Assembly (NCBI GenBank): GCA_028044295.1
Contig: JAOFSE010000008.1
Coordinates: 34,994-98,993 of the forward strand
Source of the DNA: Sulfurimonas sp.
GTDB taxonomy: Bacteria > Campylobacterota > Campylobacteria > Campylobacterales > Sulfurimonadaceae
Length of the DNA stretch: 64,000 bases
Direction: 5' to 3'
The notes beneath the pieces were generated by a model, which saw only the letters and a list, made by a program, of their open reading frames with translations, was not told the origin of the DNA and searched no databases. The position numbers and the translations under genes are program-made. Shown one piece after another: positions 35,181 to 42,428 of this stretch. Every line of letters begins with the position of its first letter. Position 1 is the stretch's first letter.

Positions 35181-35856
35181 TTGGTTTATTGCAACAATAA
35201 TTATTTTTGCTTCCCTAGCTTTAATGATAATCACTTTTAAGCTTCTGCCTAAACCGTATAGTAGAAAAATTTCCGCATGGATTATTAGATTAACAACATT
35301 TTTCACTACTGAAATTGAAGGTTCACAAGACCCTCAAGCTCAAATGTTTTTACTAAACCATCAAAGTGATTTAGATATAGTAGTTATGGAAACTATAACA
35401 AAGAAAGATCTCGCATGGGTCGCGAAAAAAGAACTATTTGATTTACCATTTTTTGGTTTAGCACTTAAGCTTCCACAAGATATAGCAGTTGAGAGAGAGA
35501 GTAAAACAGCTCTTATAAAACTTGTGAAAGATGCTAAAAGAGTTATAGATCAAGATAGAACAATCACTATGTTTCCAGAAGGAACTAGATCGTCTAAAGG
35601 TAAGATGCTACCATTTAAAAGTGGAGCAAAAATTGTTGCTGACAAGTATAAACTTCGAGTACAACCAATAGTCTTAATGCAAACAGCGAAATACTTTAAT
35701 ATAAAGAACTTTTACTACAAACCCGGCCGAATAAAAGTGATCTACCTTGATTCTTTTATAGCAGATAAAAGTAATGATGAATGGTTAAAAGATTTAAGAT
35801 TAAAAATGCAAAAGGTATATAATGATGAGCTGGCAAGCAATCCTAGCCATAGGTAG
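35158..35856 (+). CDS. plsC: 1-acyl-sn-glycerol-3-phosphate acyltransferase
   Basis: PlsC adds the second acyl chain in phosphatidic acid synthesis. The 232-residue protein has an N-terminal membrane helix (about 10-28), the catalytic motif NHQSDLD (67-73) and the phosphate-binding FPEGTRS (139-145). It overlaps the preceding gene by 23 bases and crcB by 35, so translation is probably coupled. Confidence 0.93.
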   Translation: MKIFAHISWFIATIIIFASLALMIITFKLLPKPYSRKISAWIIRLTTFFTTEIEGSQDPQAQMFLLNHQSDLDIVVMETITKKDLAWVAKKELFDLPFFGLALKLPQDIAVERESKTALIKLVKDAKRVIDQDRTITMFPEGTRSSKGKMLPFKSGAKIVADKYKLRVQPIVLMQTAKYFNIKNFYYKPGRIKVIYLDSFIADKSNDEWLKDLRLKMQKVYNDELASNPSHR

Positions 35857-36211
35857 TGGTGGCTTTATAGGTGCATTAGCACGAGTTTATCTAAACGGTT
35901 TAATATCACATAAAGTACCTCATGACTTACCTTATGGAACCCTAGGTGTAAACCTCATTGGTAGTCTTTTAATGGGAATGTTTGTAGCTTATTTTATGTA
36001 TACGAGTGTTTTCTCTATGAATACAAAATCTTTCATAAGCACGGGTATATTAGGAGCATTAACAACTTACTCTACATTTGCGATAGAGTCTGTATTACTC
36101 TTAAAATCTGGTCACATAATGCTTGCGATGGCTAATATGTCTTTAAATACTTTTGGTACTGTATTAGCAGCTGGCGGTGGATTTTATATAGTAAAACTAT
36201 TTTTCAAATAA
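35822..36211 (+). CDS. crcB: Fluoride channel Fluc/CrcB
   Basis: A dual-topology fluoride exporter of 129 residues and four helices. Motifs are GGFIGALARVYLNGL, YGTLGVNLIGSLLMG and STGILGALTTYSTFAIES, which hold the pore Asn and the central sodium-site residues. The start is ATG 35822, with AAAGG 6 bases upstream inside plsC; a second ATG follows directly. It shares its transcript with plsC, and no separate fluoride riboswitch is visible. Confidence 0.92.
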   Translation: MMSWQAILAIGSGGFIGALARVYLNGLISHKVPHDLPYGTLGVNLIGSLLMGMFVAYFMYTSVFSMNTKSFISTGILGALTTYSTFAIESVLLLKSGHIMLAMANMSLNTFGTVLAAGGGFYIVKLFFK

Positions 36212-36212
36212 A

Positions 36213-36782
36213 CTAAATAACTATCACTTCATCTGCACACCATTTAGCTAACTCTAAATCATGTGTTATAAGTAGCATCCCCATCGAGTCTAAATGCTTT
36301 ATCAGTAGACTCATAACCTCTAGTTGGATTACATTATCAAGAGCTGATGTTGGCTCATCAAGTAGTAGTACATCAGCTTTCATAAGCATTGCCCTTAATA
36401 TCGATGCACGTTGAAGTTGGCCTCCTGAAAGTTCATGAGGTAGTTTTAATAGTAGTTCATAATCAAGATTTAGACTCTCTAAATAAACGTCTAAATCATC
36501 TAATTCTGCAATATCCGAGATTTGATTTATTAATGAATAGGATGGGTGGAATGAACTGTATGGGTCTTGAAAAACTTCACTGCATGTAGATGTTTTTATA
36601 GTTCCAGAAAATGGTTTTAAATTATTAAGTATTAATTCAAAAAGAGTACTTTTACCAGCACCACTCTCACCAACAATAGCCTTTATTTCTCCCTTTTTAA
36701 GAGATATACTAAAGTCATCAAAGAGTAGTTTATCTTTAGAATATCCAAATGTAAGAGAGTCTACATGTAAGACTTGACTCAA
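36213..36782 (-). CDS. Orphan ABC transporter ATPase
   Basis: The 189 residues hold a complete nucleotide-binding domain: Walker A VGESGAGKST, Q-loop FQDPYSSFHP, signature LSGGQ, Walker B VLLLDEPTSA and switch ITHD. It resembles the ATPases of oligopeptide or nickel importers but is shorter, lacking their C-terminal extension. No permease or binding protein is next to it. It lies 4 bases downstream of the dUTPase gene on the same strand. Confidence 0.82.
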   Translation of the reverse strand: MSQVLHVDSLTFGYSKDKLLFDDFSISLKKGEIKAIVGESGAGKSTLFELILNNLKPFSGTIKTSTCSEVFQDPYSSFHPSYSLINQISDIAELDDLDVYLESLNLDYELLLKLPHELSGGQLQRASILRAMLMKADVLLLDEPTSALDNVIQLEVMSLLIKHLDSMGMLLITHDLELAKWCADEVIVI

Positions 36783-36786
36783 GTAA

Positions 36787-37479
36787 CTAACTTTTATTTA
36801 GTGAAGTATATGATTTTACTAACTCTTTATAAAGGGCGTCTGGTTTTATGTCAGCATTATCTTCCCAGATTCTTTTCATCACAACATTATCTTCTTCACC
36901 AGCCCATACTTTTATGTATGAACCATCTTTATAGCCATTGTCCTGACGAAATTGGTTTAAAATATTTTTTCCAACATAAAGTTTGTAAAGTGATTCTAAA
37001 TCTAGTCCACTCATGATAACTAAGTCAAAGAAATCAGATATTAATGATTCAAGGTCTAATTTGTCTTTACTCAAAGAGTGAAGCATAATATCTTCTACCT
37101 TAGCTATTACATCACTTTGCAACGCAAATTTATCACTACTTGTGTCTATTTTAGAAAAGCTCTCTAGTTGAGAAATATTAAGAGCTAACTCATCAATACT
37201 ACCTCTTAGGTTTTGTGAATAGTTCTCTATAGCTAAAGAGATTATAAAGTGCCACACATCAATAACTTCAATTTGAAGGTTATCCCAATCAGCATCTGCA
37301 CTTAAGTCTTTCCAATGCTTCCATGTAAAAGAGTCTATCATCTCAGCACACTCCATGTAAATACACCTTTTCCAGTTAATTACATTACCATGTTTAGTTT
37401 TACCCTCAGTCCACTTATCTCCATTTGTAGCATCATTTAAACTAGCTTGGAGTTGTAACATTAGTAGTATCTTATCCAT
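36787..37479 (-). CDS. Dimeric (all-alpha) dUTPase
   Basis: A 230-residue all-alpha NTP pyrophosphatase. It opens with LLMLQLQASLNDATNGDKW and carries the two metal-binding helices ECAEMID (ExxE) and EVIDVWHF (ExxD), as in the dimeric dUTPase of Campylobacter jejuni. It hydrolyses dUTP and dUDP to dUMP, keeping uracil out of DNA. It is unrelated to the trimeric Dut family. Confidence 0.87.
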   Translation of the reverse strand: MDKILLMLQLQASLNDATNGDKWTEGKTKHGNVINWKRCIYMECAEMIDSFTWKHWKDLSADADWDNLQIEVIDVWHFIISLAIENYSQNLRGSIDELALNISQLESFSKIDTSSDKFALQSDVIAKVEDIMLHSLSKDKLDLESLISDFFDLVIMSGLDLESLYKLYVGKNILNQFRQDNGYKDGSYIKVWAGEEDNVVMKRIWEDNADIKPDALYKELVKSYTSLNKS

Positions 37480-37565
37480 ATCTCTTCTTTATAAAATTAA
37501 ATTACTCTATTGTATCAAATATGATAAAATAACACACTTAAAAAAACAAAATTATATAGAGTATT

Positions 37566-37736
37566 ATGAAAAGAATAAATTGTAGAAGATGTGAGTATTA
37601 TTTTGTAACCTGGGAAGCTAGTAAACCACATGGATGCAAGGCCTATGGCTTTAAGTCACCTCAAATTCCATCAATAGTAGTGAAAAACAGTAGTGGACTT
37701 GAATGCACTATGTTTCGGCTAAAGAATCCCAAATAA
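37566..37736 (+). CDS. Small conserved cysteine protein (56 residues)
   Basis: The product has four Cys (CRRC near 6-9, then 24 and 47) that could bind one zinc ion or a cluster, and the pattern YYFVTWEASKPHGCKAYGFKS. I recall short proteins of this kind, often labelled uracil-DNA glycosylase by annotation transfer; the fold is far too small for that. A GATAAAATA promoter-like box lies about 40 bases upstream. The last 29 bases overlap the end of the convergent PPOX gene. Confidence 0.6.
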   Translation: MKRINCRRCEYYFVTWEASKPHGCKAYGFKSPQIPSIVVKNSSGLECTMFRLKNPK

Positions 37737-38139
37737 GTTTTTTACCAAAACCTAACCGGTTATCTGTCATTTTAAAATAATTCACTTTTATAACCCATAG
37801 TTTCGGATTCATAGATATCGCATATGGAAAGGACTTAAAGTATAAATCTTTTAAAGATCCATCTTCTAAATCAGAAAAAACACCACGAAACTGTACACCT
37901 TGTATTTTCCCAACTGTTTTAGTCTCTAAAACTATACTACCAGCTACTTTAGGATTACTTGTTATGTTTTTAATATGTGTAGTTTCATCGCTACTTGCGA
38001 CTACAAAGGAGATGTTGTTTTTATCATAGGCATAAAAGAGGTTACAAGAGCTAAGTTCACCTTCTGAGTATGTAGCCAAACTCAGAACATGATGCTCTTG
38101 TAAAAAGTTATCAATCTTGTCTAGTTTATCACTATGCAA
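37708..38139 (-). CDS. PPOX-fold (pyridoxamine phosphate oxidase-like) flavoprotein
   Basis: The 143-residue protein has the split-barrel pattern HVLSLATYSEGELSSCNLFYAYD, FVVASSDETTHIKNITSNPKVAGSI and GVQFRGVF, typical of FMN-binding PPOX proteins. Which substrate it reduces or oxidises is unclear. It starts 8 bases inside the preceding gene and closes the ovoA-ovoB cluster. Confidence 0.78.
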   Translation of the reverse strand: MHSDKLDKIDNFLQEHHVLSLATYSEGELSSCNLFYAYDKNNISFVVASSDETTHIKNITSNPKVAGSIVLETKTVGKIQGVQFRGVFSDLEDGSLKDLYFKSFPYAISMNPKLWVIKVNYFKMTDNRLGFGKKLIWDSLAET

Positions 38140-38362
38140 AATGTTTAAATAGATGCTTTTCTAAATCAGAGTCACTATTTATATCTCTTTTTTCTAACAT
38201 CATTGGTGCTAAATCATCACCAGCCATAAACTCGTACATCTCTGATGGATTTGTCATATTGTAATAACTTTTTAAAAACTCTAAAAGCATTTCAAAGTTA
38301 TCGCCTTCTTTTGATGAGTGTTGTTTAAACTCTTTAAAATCATCCCAATTAATATTATTCAA
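38132..38362 (-). CDS. Uncharacterised 76-residue protein in the ovothiol cluster
   Basis: An acidic, helical 76-residue protein (INWDDFKEFKQHSSKEGDNF, SEMYEFMAGDDLAPMM) with no signal peptide or recognised domain. It begins 13 bases after the PLP lyase stop and overlaps the PPOX gene by 8 bases, so it is probably co-expressed with both. Confidence 0.55.
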   Translation of the reverse strand: MNNINWDDFKEFKQHSSKEGDNFEMLLEFLKSYYNMTNPSEMYEFMAGDDLAPMMLEKRDINSDSDLEKHLFKHFA

Positions 38363-38375
38363 TTTACTTCCTTGA

Positions 38376-39572
38376 TTATTTACTATATTGTACCGAAAGT
38401 GCTTTGTCTAAATCCTTAATAACTTTCATCATTTTAGTTGTTGAAACAGCAAAATTTAGTCTCATAAATCCACTGCCTTCACGTCCGAAACTAAGCCCTG
38501 CACTTAGTCCTAGTTTTGCCTCTTTTATAAAAAAATCTCTTAGACTTTTGTCTTTTAAACCCATGCCTCTACAATCAAGCCATGCAAGATAAGTACCTTC
38601 AATAGGTGTAATTTTTATATAATTTTGGTACTTACTACATAGTTCTTGAATCATTTTGTAGTTCTTATAGAGATGTATTTTAAGTTCTTCCAACCATTCT
38701 TTGCCATTTTTATAGGCTGCCTCATATGCGACATGTGACAGTGAACTTCCCTGTGCATAGTGAAACTTATTATAAGATTCTAAAAACTTACTCTTAAGAG
38801 TTTTGTTTGTTATAGCTACACTACTCATAGTAAAACCAGCCATATTAAATGTTTTTCCAACTCCACTGCATGTTACACTTATATCTCTTGCTTTTTTACT
38901 TAAGGAAGCAAATGGTATATGTTTATTTGGAGAGTAAACTAAATCTGAATGTATTTCATCAGAAAAAACTACAATATTGTGTTCTAAACACAGATCTAAA
39001 ATCTCTTGAAGTTCATCTTTTTTCCACACTCTACCCACAGGGTTATGTGGTGAACATAAAAGCAAAAGTTTTGTTCTCTCATCTATTTTTGATTTTAAAT
39101 CCTTTATATCAAAATGATAAGTACCATCATCATCTAACTTCAAAGGATTCTTTAAAAGTACTCTGCCATGCTCTTTTACACTATGAAAAAATGGAGGATA
39201 AACAGGTGTTTGAACAATAATTTTATCGCCCCTTGATGTAAACGCATCTATAGCTGTATTCATAGAAGCTACGACAGAGTGGGAGTAAATCATATCTTCT
39301 AAATTAAACTCTATATTGTGCTCTTTTTTCATCCACTCTATCTGAGCTAAAAATGCACTATCCGGAACTTCTTCATAACCAACAACTTTATGGTCAAGTC
39401 GTTTTTTAACTGCATCTAGAACAAAATCAGGAGTATCTATGTCCATATCTGCAACCCACATTGGTTCAACATCTATAGTTCCAAAAAGTTCTTCTCTTAG
39501 AGTATACTTTTCAGCATTCGAGTCTTGTCTACATGTAGAGTTGCTAAAGTCGTACTTTACTTCTTTTTCCAC
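38376..39572 (-). CDS. PatB/MalY-type PLP C-S lyase, candidate OvoB
   Basis: A class I/II aminotransferase-fold PLP enzyme of 398 residues. It has EPMWVADMDIDTPD near the start, LLLLCSPHNPVGRVW, the PLP-binding Asp in VVFSDEIHSDL and the Schiff-base Lys in SGVGKTFNMAG. Its family cleaves C-S bonds (cystathionine beta-lyase, MalY). The 16-base overlap with ovoA makes it a good candidate for OvoB, the lyase that splits the histidylcysteine sulfoxide to 5-thiohistidine. That step is inferred from context. Confidence 0.75.
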   Translation of the reverse strand: MEKEVKYDFSNSTCRQDSNAEKYTLREELFGTIDVEPMWVADMDIDTPDFVLDAVKKRLDHKVVGYEEVPDSAFLAQIEWMKKEHNIEFNLEDMIYSHSVVASMNTAIDAFTSRGDKIIVQTPVYPPFFHSVKEHGRVLLKNPLKLDDDGTYHFDIKDLKSKIDERTKLLLLCSPHNPVGRVWKKDELQEILDLCLEHNIVVFSDEIHSDLVYSPNKHIPFASLSKKARDISVTCSGVGKTFNMAGFTMSSVAITNKTLKSKFLESYNKFHYAQGSSLSHVAYEAAYKNGKEWLEELKIHLYKNYKMIQELCSKYQNYIKITPIEGTYLAWLDCRGMGLKDKSLRDFFIKEAKLGLSAGLSFGREGSGFMRLNFAVSTTKMMKVIKDLDKALSVQYSK

Positions 39573-41671
39573 ACACTTACCTCGGAAATAGTATGTTGAT
39601 ACTTTCTCTTTGTCTCTTTTATAACAAACTCTAAATCTTGTACATGTAAAAGTTCAAACTTTGCTCCAAGAACACTTTTTAAAGTGTCTATAGTCTGAAC
39701 ATCTTTTCCATTTTCATCTTTATACCCACCAAGCCATAACTCTTTTTGAGTAGAGCTCTCTTGCCAAGTATATGGAGATGTTAAAATTAAGATTCCATCA
39801 TCATTTAATCGCTCATCGACACTATCTAGAAAAAGTCTTGGATTGTAAAGTCTGTCAATTAGATTTGTTGCTATAATCAAATCATAAGAGTTAAAATTTG
39901 CTTTTAAGTTACAAGCATCACCTTGCCAAAAAGATACCTTTTCTCTAATATCAGAATATCCTAAATCATTAATAGTAACTTTTTTATTTATATAGTGTTC
40001 ACCCTCTTCATGAGAGTGAAATGCTACAAAACCATCACTTTTTAATTTTGCACCAACTTGAACAAAACGAACTGAAAAGTCAATGCCTTCCACCTCATCA
40101 AAAGTCTTTGCTAACTCATAAGTAGCACGACCAGTTGCACATCCTAAGTCTAAAGCTTTAGTAGTGTTTACAGCATATTTCTTAGCTATATTTGCACAAG
40201 ATATTGCAAAGTTTTCAACACCAAAATGTGTGTCACCATACTGAAACTCACAGTACTGAGAAACTAACTCATCACTCTCATATATATCTATCTCAGCTTC
40301 ATCATGGGTATTAGATATTACATACCTAAAACCACTAAACTGAGGAAAATGCTTTCTAAAAGCATAGCGAGAATGTTTCATTATTAAGTTTCCACTACTT
40401 GCCCAAGATGAACCAAGTATCAGTGAGTGTTTATCGTCAAAAGTTGGAGTTGAGAAATCATCATATGCCTCGTGAACTTTAAATCCATCAAAGCCTTTGA
40501 TTGCTGTACGACTCCATTGCCAAACATTTCCAACTACATCATAAATACTATCACCACTTTGAGTTGTAAAACTAAACTCATCAACAGGAGACGAAGAGGC
40601 AAAATGGTAAAAATTTAGATTTGCTTGACTCTCATGAAAATCTGGTATATCTTGTAGTGCTGTTGAGTTATAAATTGCCCTATACTCAGACTCGCTAGGA
40701 AGAGAGTACCCACTACCATCCATTTCACTTTTATACCTACAAAATGCTTCTGCTTCAAGAGCATTAACTTCTACAGGCCAGTTTAATGGCATCTCTATGA
40801 TACTTGTTAGGGTTCTATACTTGTACGTAGATTTTTCATTTATCCAAAATATGGGATGAGTACTTTTAGAAGTTCTTAGAAACTCTAGACCCTCTTCATC
40901 CCAATACTTCTCATTTGTATAAGAGCCACTCTTTACAAATTCCATAAATTCACCATTACTAACTAAGAACTTTCCTGCATGAAAATCTGGGACATATTCT
41001 TCATGAGTTCCATATTCATTATCCCATCCATACAGGTGATGGTCTTTATCTTTCCCCAGAGTGACATTTTGACCTTTGATCTCTACTAACTCATTAACAG
41101 GAGCATTACCAGAGTGTTTACATGTAGAAAATTCTGGAACCACCTTTACATCATCTATAGGCATTTGACGATGTAAAACTAGCGATGTCTCTAAATGAAT
41201 TCTTTCATGTTCGCAACCCATGATAATAATCCACATAGGAGAGTCTTCTTTTATTGGTAGGCTCATAGGAAGAGTCATTATTAAATCATCAACTAACGCT
41301 CTCACTTTATTTCTGTACTCTCTAACCTCTTGAACTTTTGGCCACTCATAATTAGATGAATCTACATCATCCCAATCCATTTCATCAACGCCAACAGCAA
41401 AGATAGATTCAAACGAAGTATCTATTCTTTCCTTGATAATATTCATACTAATAAGTCTATTTACAAAAAAAGTAGCAGTATGTCCAAAGTAAAAGATCAT
41501 TGGATGACGAGTTCTTTCTGATTTTTTATAAAATATATCATCGCATGCTAAAACCTCAAAGGCTTTTTCAAAAAGAGAGAAGGTATTGTGAAAATACTCT
41601 CTTATTTCTTCTCTTTTTTTATAAACATCATCTCCATCTAGTAGTACGGGGTATAAACTTAAGTTACTCAA
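39557..41671 (-). CDS. ovoA: 5-histidylcysteine sulfoxide synthase / 5-thiohistidine N-methyltransferase OvoA
   Basis: The 704 residues show the three-domain order of OvoA. A DinB-like iron-binding domain comes first, with His64 (YFGHT) and HERIHLE (His155, His159) as a likely three-His site. An FGE-sulfatase domain follows (about 200-460), then a SAM methyltransferase (about 500-704) with DLGCATGRA at 508-516. OvoA joins Cys to His with oxygen and later methylates 5-thiohistidine to ovothiol A. The start is TTG 41671 with AGG upstream. It heads a cluster with an OvoB candidate. Confidence 0.87.
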   Translation of the reverse strand: MSNLSLYPVLLDGDDVYKKREEIREYFHNTFSLFEKAFEVLACDDIFYKKSERTRHPMIFYFGHTATFFVNRLISMNIIKERIDTSFESIFAVGVDEMDWDDVDSSNYEWPKVQEVREYRNKVRALVDDLIMTLPMSLPIKEDSPMWIIIMGCEHERIHLETSLVLHRQMPIDDVKVVPEFSTCKHSGNAPVNELVEIKGQNVTLGKDKDHHLYGWDNEYGTHEEYVPDFHAGKFLVSNGEFMEFVKSGSYTNEKYWDEEGLEFLRTSKSTHPIFWINEKSTYKYRTLTSIIEMPLNWPVEVNALEAEAFCRYKSEMDGSGYSLPSESEYRAIYNSTALQDIPDFHESQANLNFYHFASSSPVDEFSFTTQSGDSIYDVVGNVWQWSRTAIKGFDGFKVHEAYDDFSTPTFDDKHSLILGSSWASSGNLIMKHSRYAFRKHFPQFSGFRYVISNTHDEAEIDIYESDELVSQYCEFQYGDTHFGVENFAISCANIAKKYAVNTTKALDLGCATGRATYELAKTFDEVEGIDFSVRFVQVGAKLKSDGFVAFHSHEEGEHYINKKVTINDLGYSDIREKVSFWQGDACNLKANFNSYDLIIATNLIDRLYNPRLFLDSVDERLNDDGILILTSPYTWQESSTQKELWLGGYKDENGKDVQTIDTLKSVLGAKFELLHVQDLEFVIKETKRKYQHTISEVSVWKKK

Positions 41672-41690
41672 AAATTACCTTTTTATTTGA

Positions 41691-41703
41691 TATAATTATT
41701 ATA
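41691..41703. promoter_or_regulatory. Back-to-back -10 boxes of ovoA and pgeF
   Basis: The palindrome TATAATTATTATA contains a TATAAT on each strand: 41691-41696 for pgeF and 41703-41698 for ovoA, in a gap of only 31 bases between the two genes. On the plus strand the start site would be near the A of the pgeF ATG (leaderless). On the minus strand it would leave about 20 bases before the ovoA TTG. Confidence 0.5.
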
Positions 41704-42428
41704 TGCAATTTTATCAAAGTACTATATTAAATAATTTTCCTGATATAAAACATGCCTTTACCACAAGAGATAGCTCAAACCTAGCTTTTCATGTAAATGA
41801 CAATCCTTTACATGTAGAACAAAATCATGATGCACTTTGCACAAAGTTAAATTATGACAAGCATTCCCTCATTCATATGAAACAGATTCATTCTGATATT
41901 GTACATATAGTAAATGAAGATGACAACTTTGACACTCCACAAACATGTGATGCACTTATAACAAACAAAAAAAATACACCACTTATGGTTATGGTTGCGG
42001 ACTGTTCACCTATACTCTTTTATGATGATAAAGTTAGAGTTATCGCAGTTGCTCATGCAGGGCGTGCTGGGGCTTTTAAAAACATTGTAAAAAATGTAAT
42101 CGACACATTTACAAATGAGTTCAAATCTGATATTTCAAATCTACATGTAAGTATCGGTCCAAACATAAATGCCTGCTGTTACGAAGTAGGTTCTGAGATA
42201 TATAATGAAGCAAAAGAGTTAGGTTTAGAATACGCTATTGAATTAAAAAACAATAGTTACTACCTTGATATTAACTCCATTATAAAAAAACAACTTCTTA
42301 CATCTAAGGTTAAAGAAAAAAATATTGAATTTTCTAATGAATGTACTACTTGTAACAGTAGCAAGTACTACTCTTATAGAGCAGACTCAAAGTGTGGAAG
42401 ATTCGCCGGAATTATAGAGTTAACATAA
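41703..42428 (+). CDS. pgeF: Purine nucleoside phosphorylase / laccase-domain protein (YfiH, PgeF)
   Basis: The 241-residue protein shows the Cu-oxidase_4 signature: HMKQIHSDIVHIV, MVADCSPILFYD and VAHAGRAGAFKNIV, with the zinc-site Cys and His of the YfiH family, and CCYEVG further on. Members phosphorolyse purine nucleosides, and in E. coli YfiH corrects L-Ser incorporation in peptidoglycan precursors. It is divergent from ovoA and overlaps dxs by 9 bases. Confidence 0.88.
   Translation: MQFYQSTILNNFPDIKHAFTTRDSSNLAFHVNDNPLHVEQNHDALCTKLNYDKHSLIHMKQIHSDIVHIVNEDDNFDTPQTCDALITNKKNTPLMVMVADCSPILFYDDKVRVIAVAHAGRAGAFKNIVKNVIDTFTNEFKSDISNLHVSIGPNINACCYEVGSEIYNEAKELGLEYAIELKNNSYYLDINSIIKKQLLTSKVKEKNIEFSNECTTCNSSKYYSYRADSKCGRFAGIIELT

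Noticed and set aside
35700..35825. Fluoride riboswitch before crcB
   Set aside because: The sequence before crcB is the coding end of plsC, with no intergenic space and no visible riboswitch fold.
38376..39572. Calling the PLP lyase a plain cystathionine beta-lyase (MetC/MalY)
   Set aside because: The fold allows it, but the overlap with ovoA makes the OvoB role more likely; I left the symbol blank because no experiment supports either.
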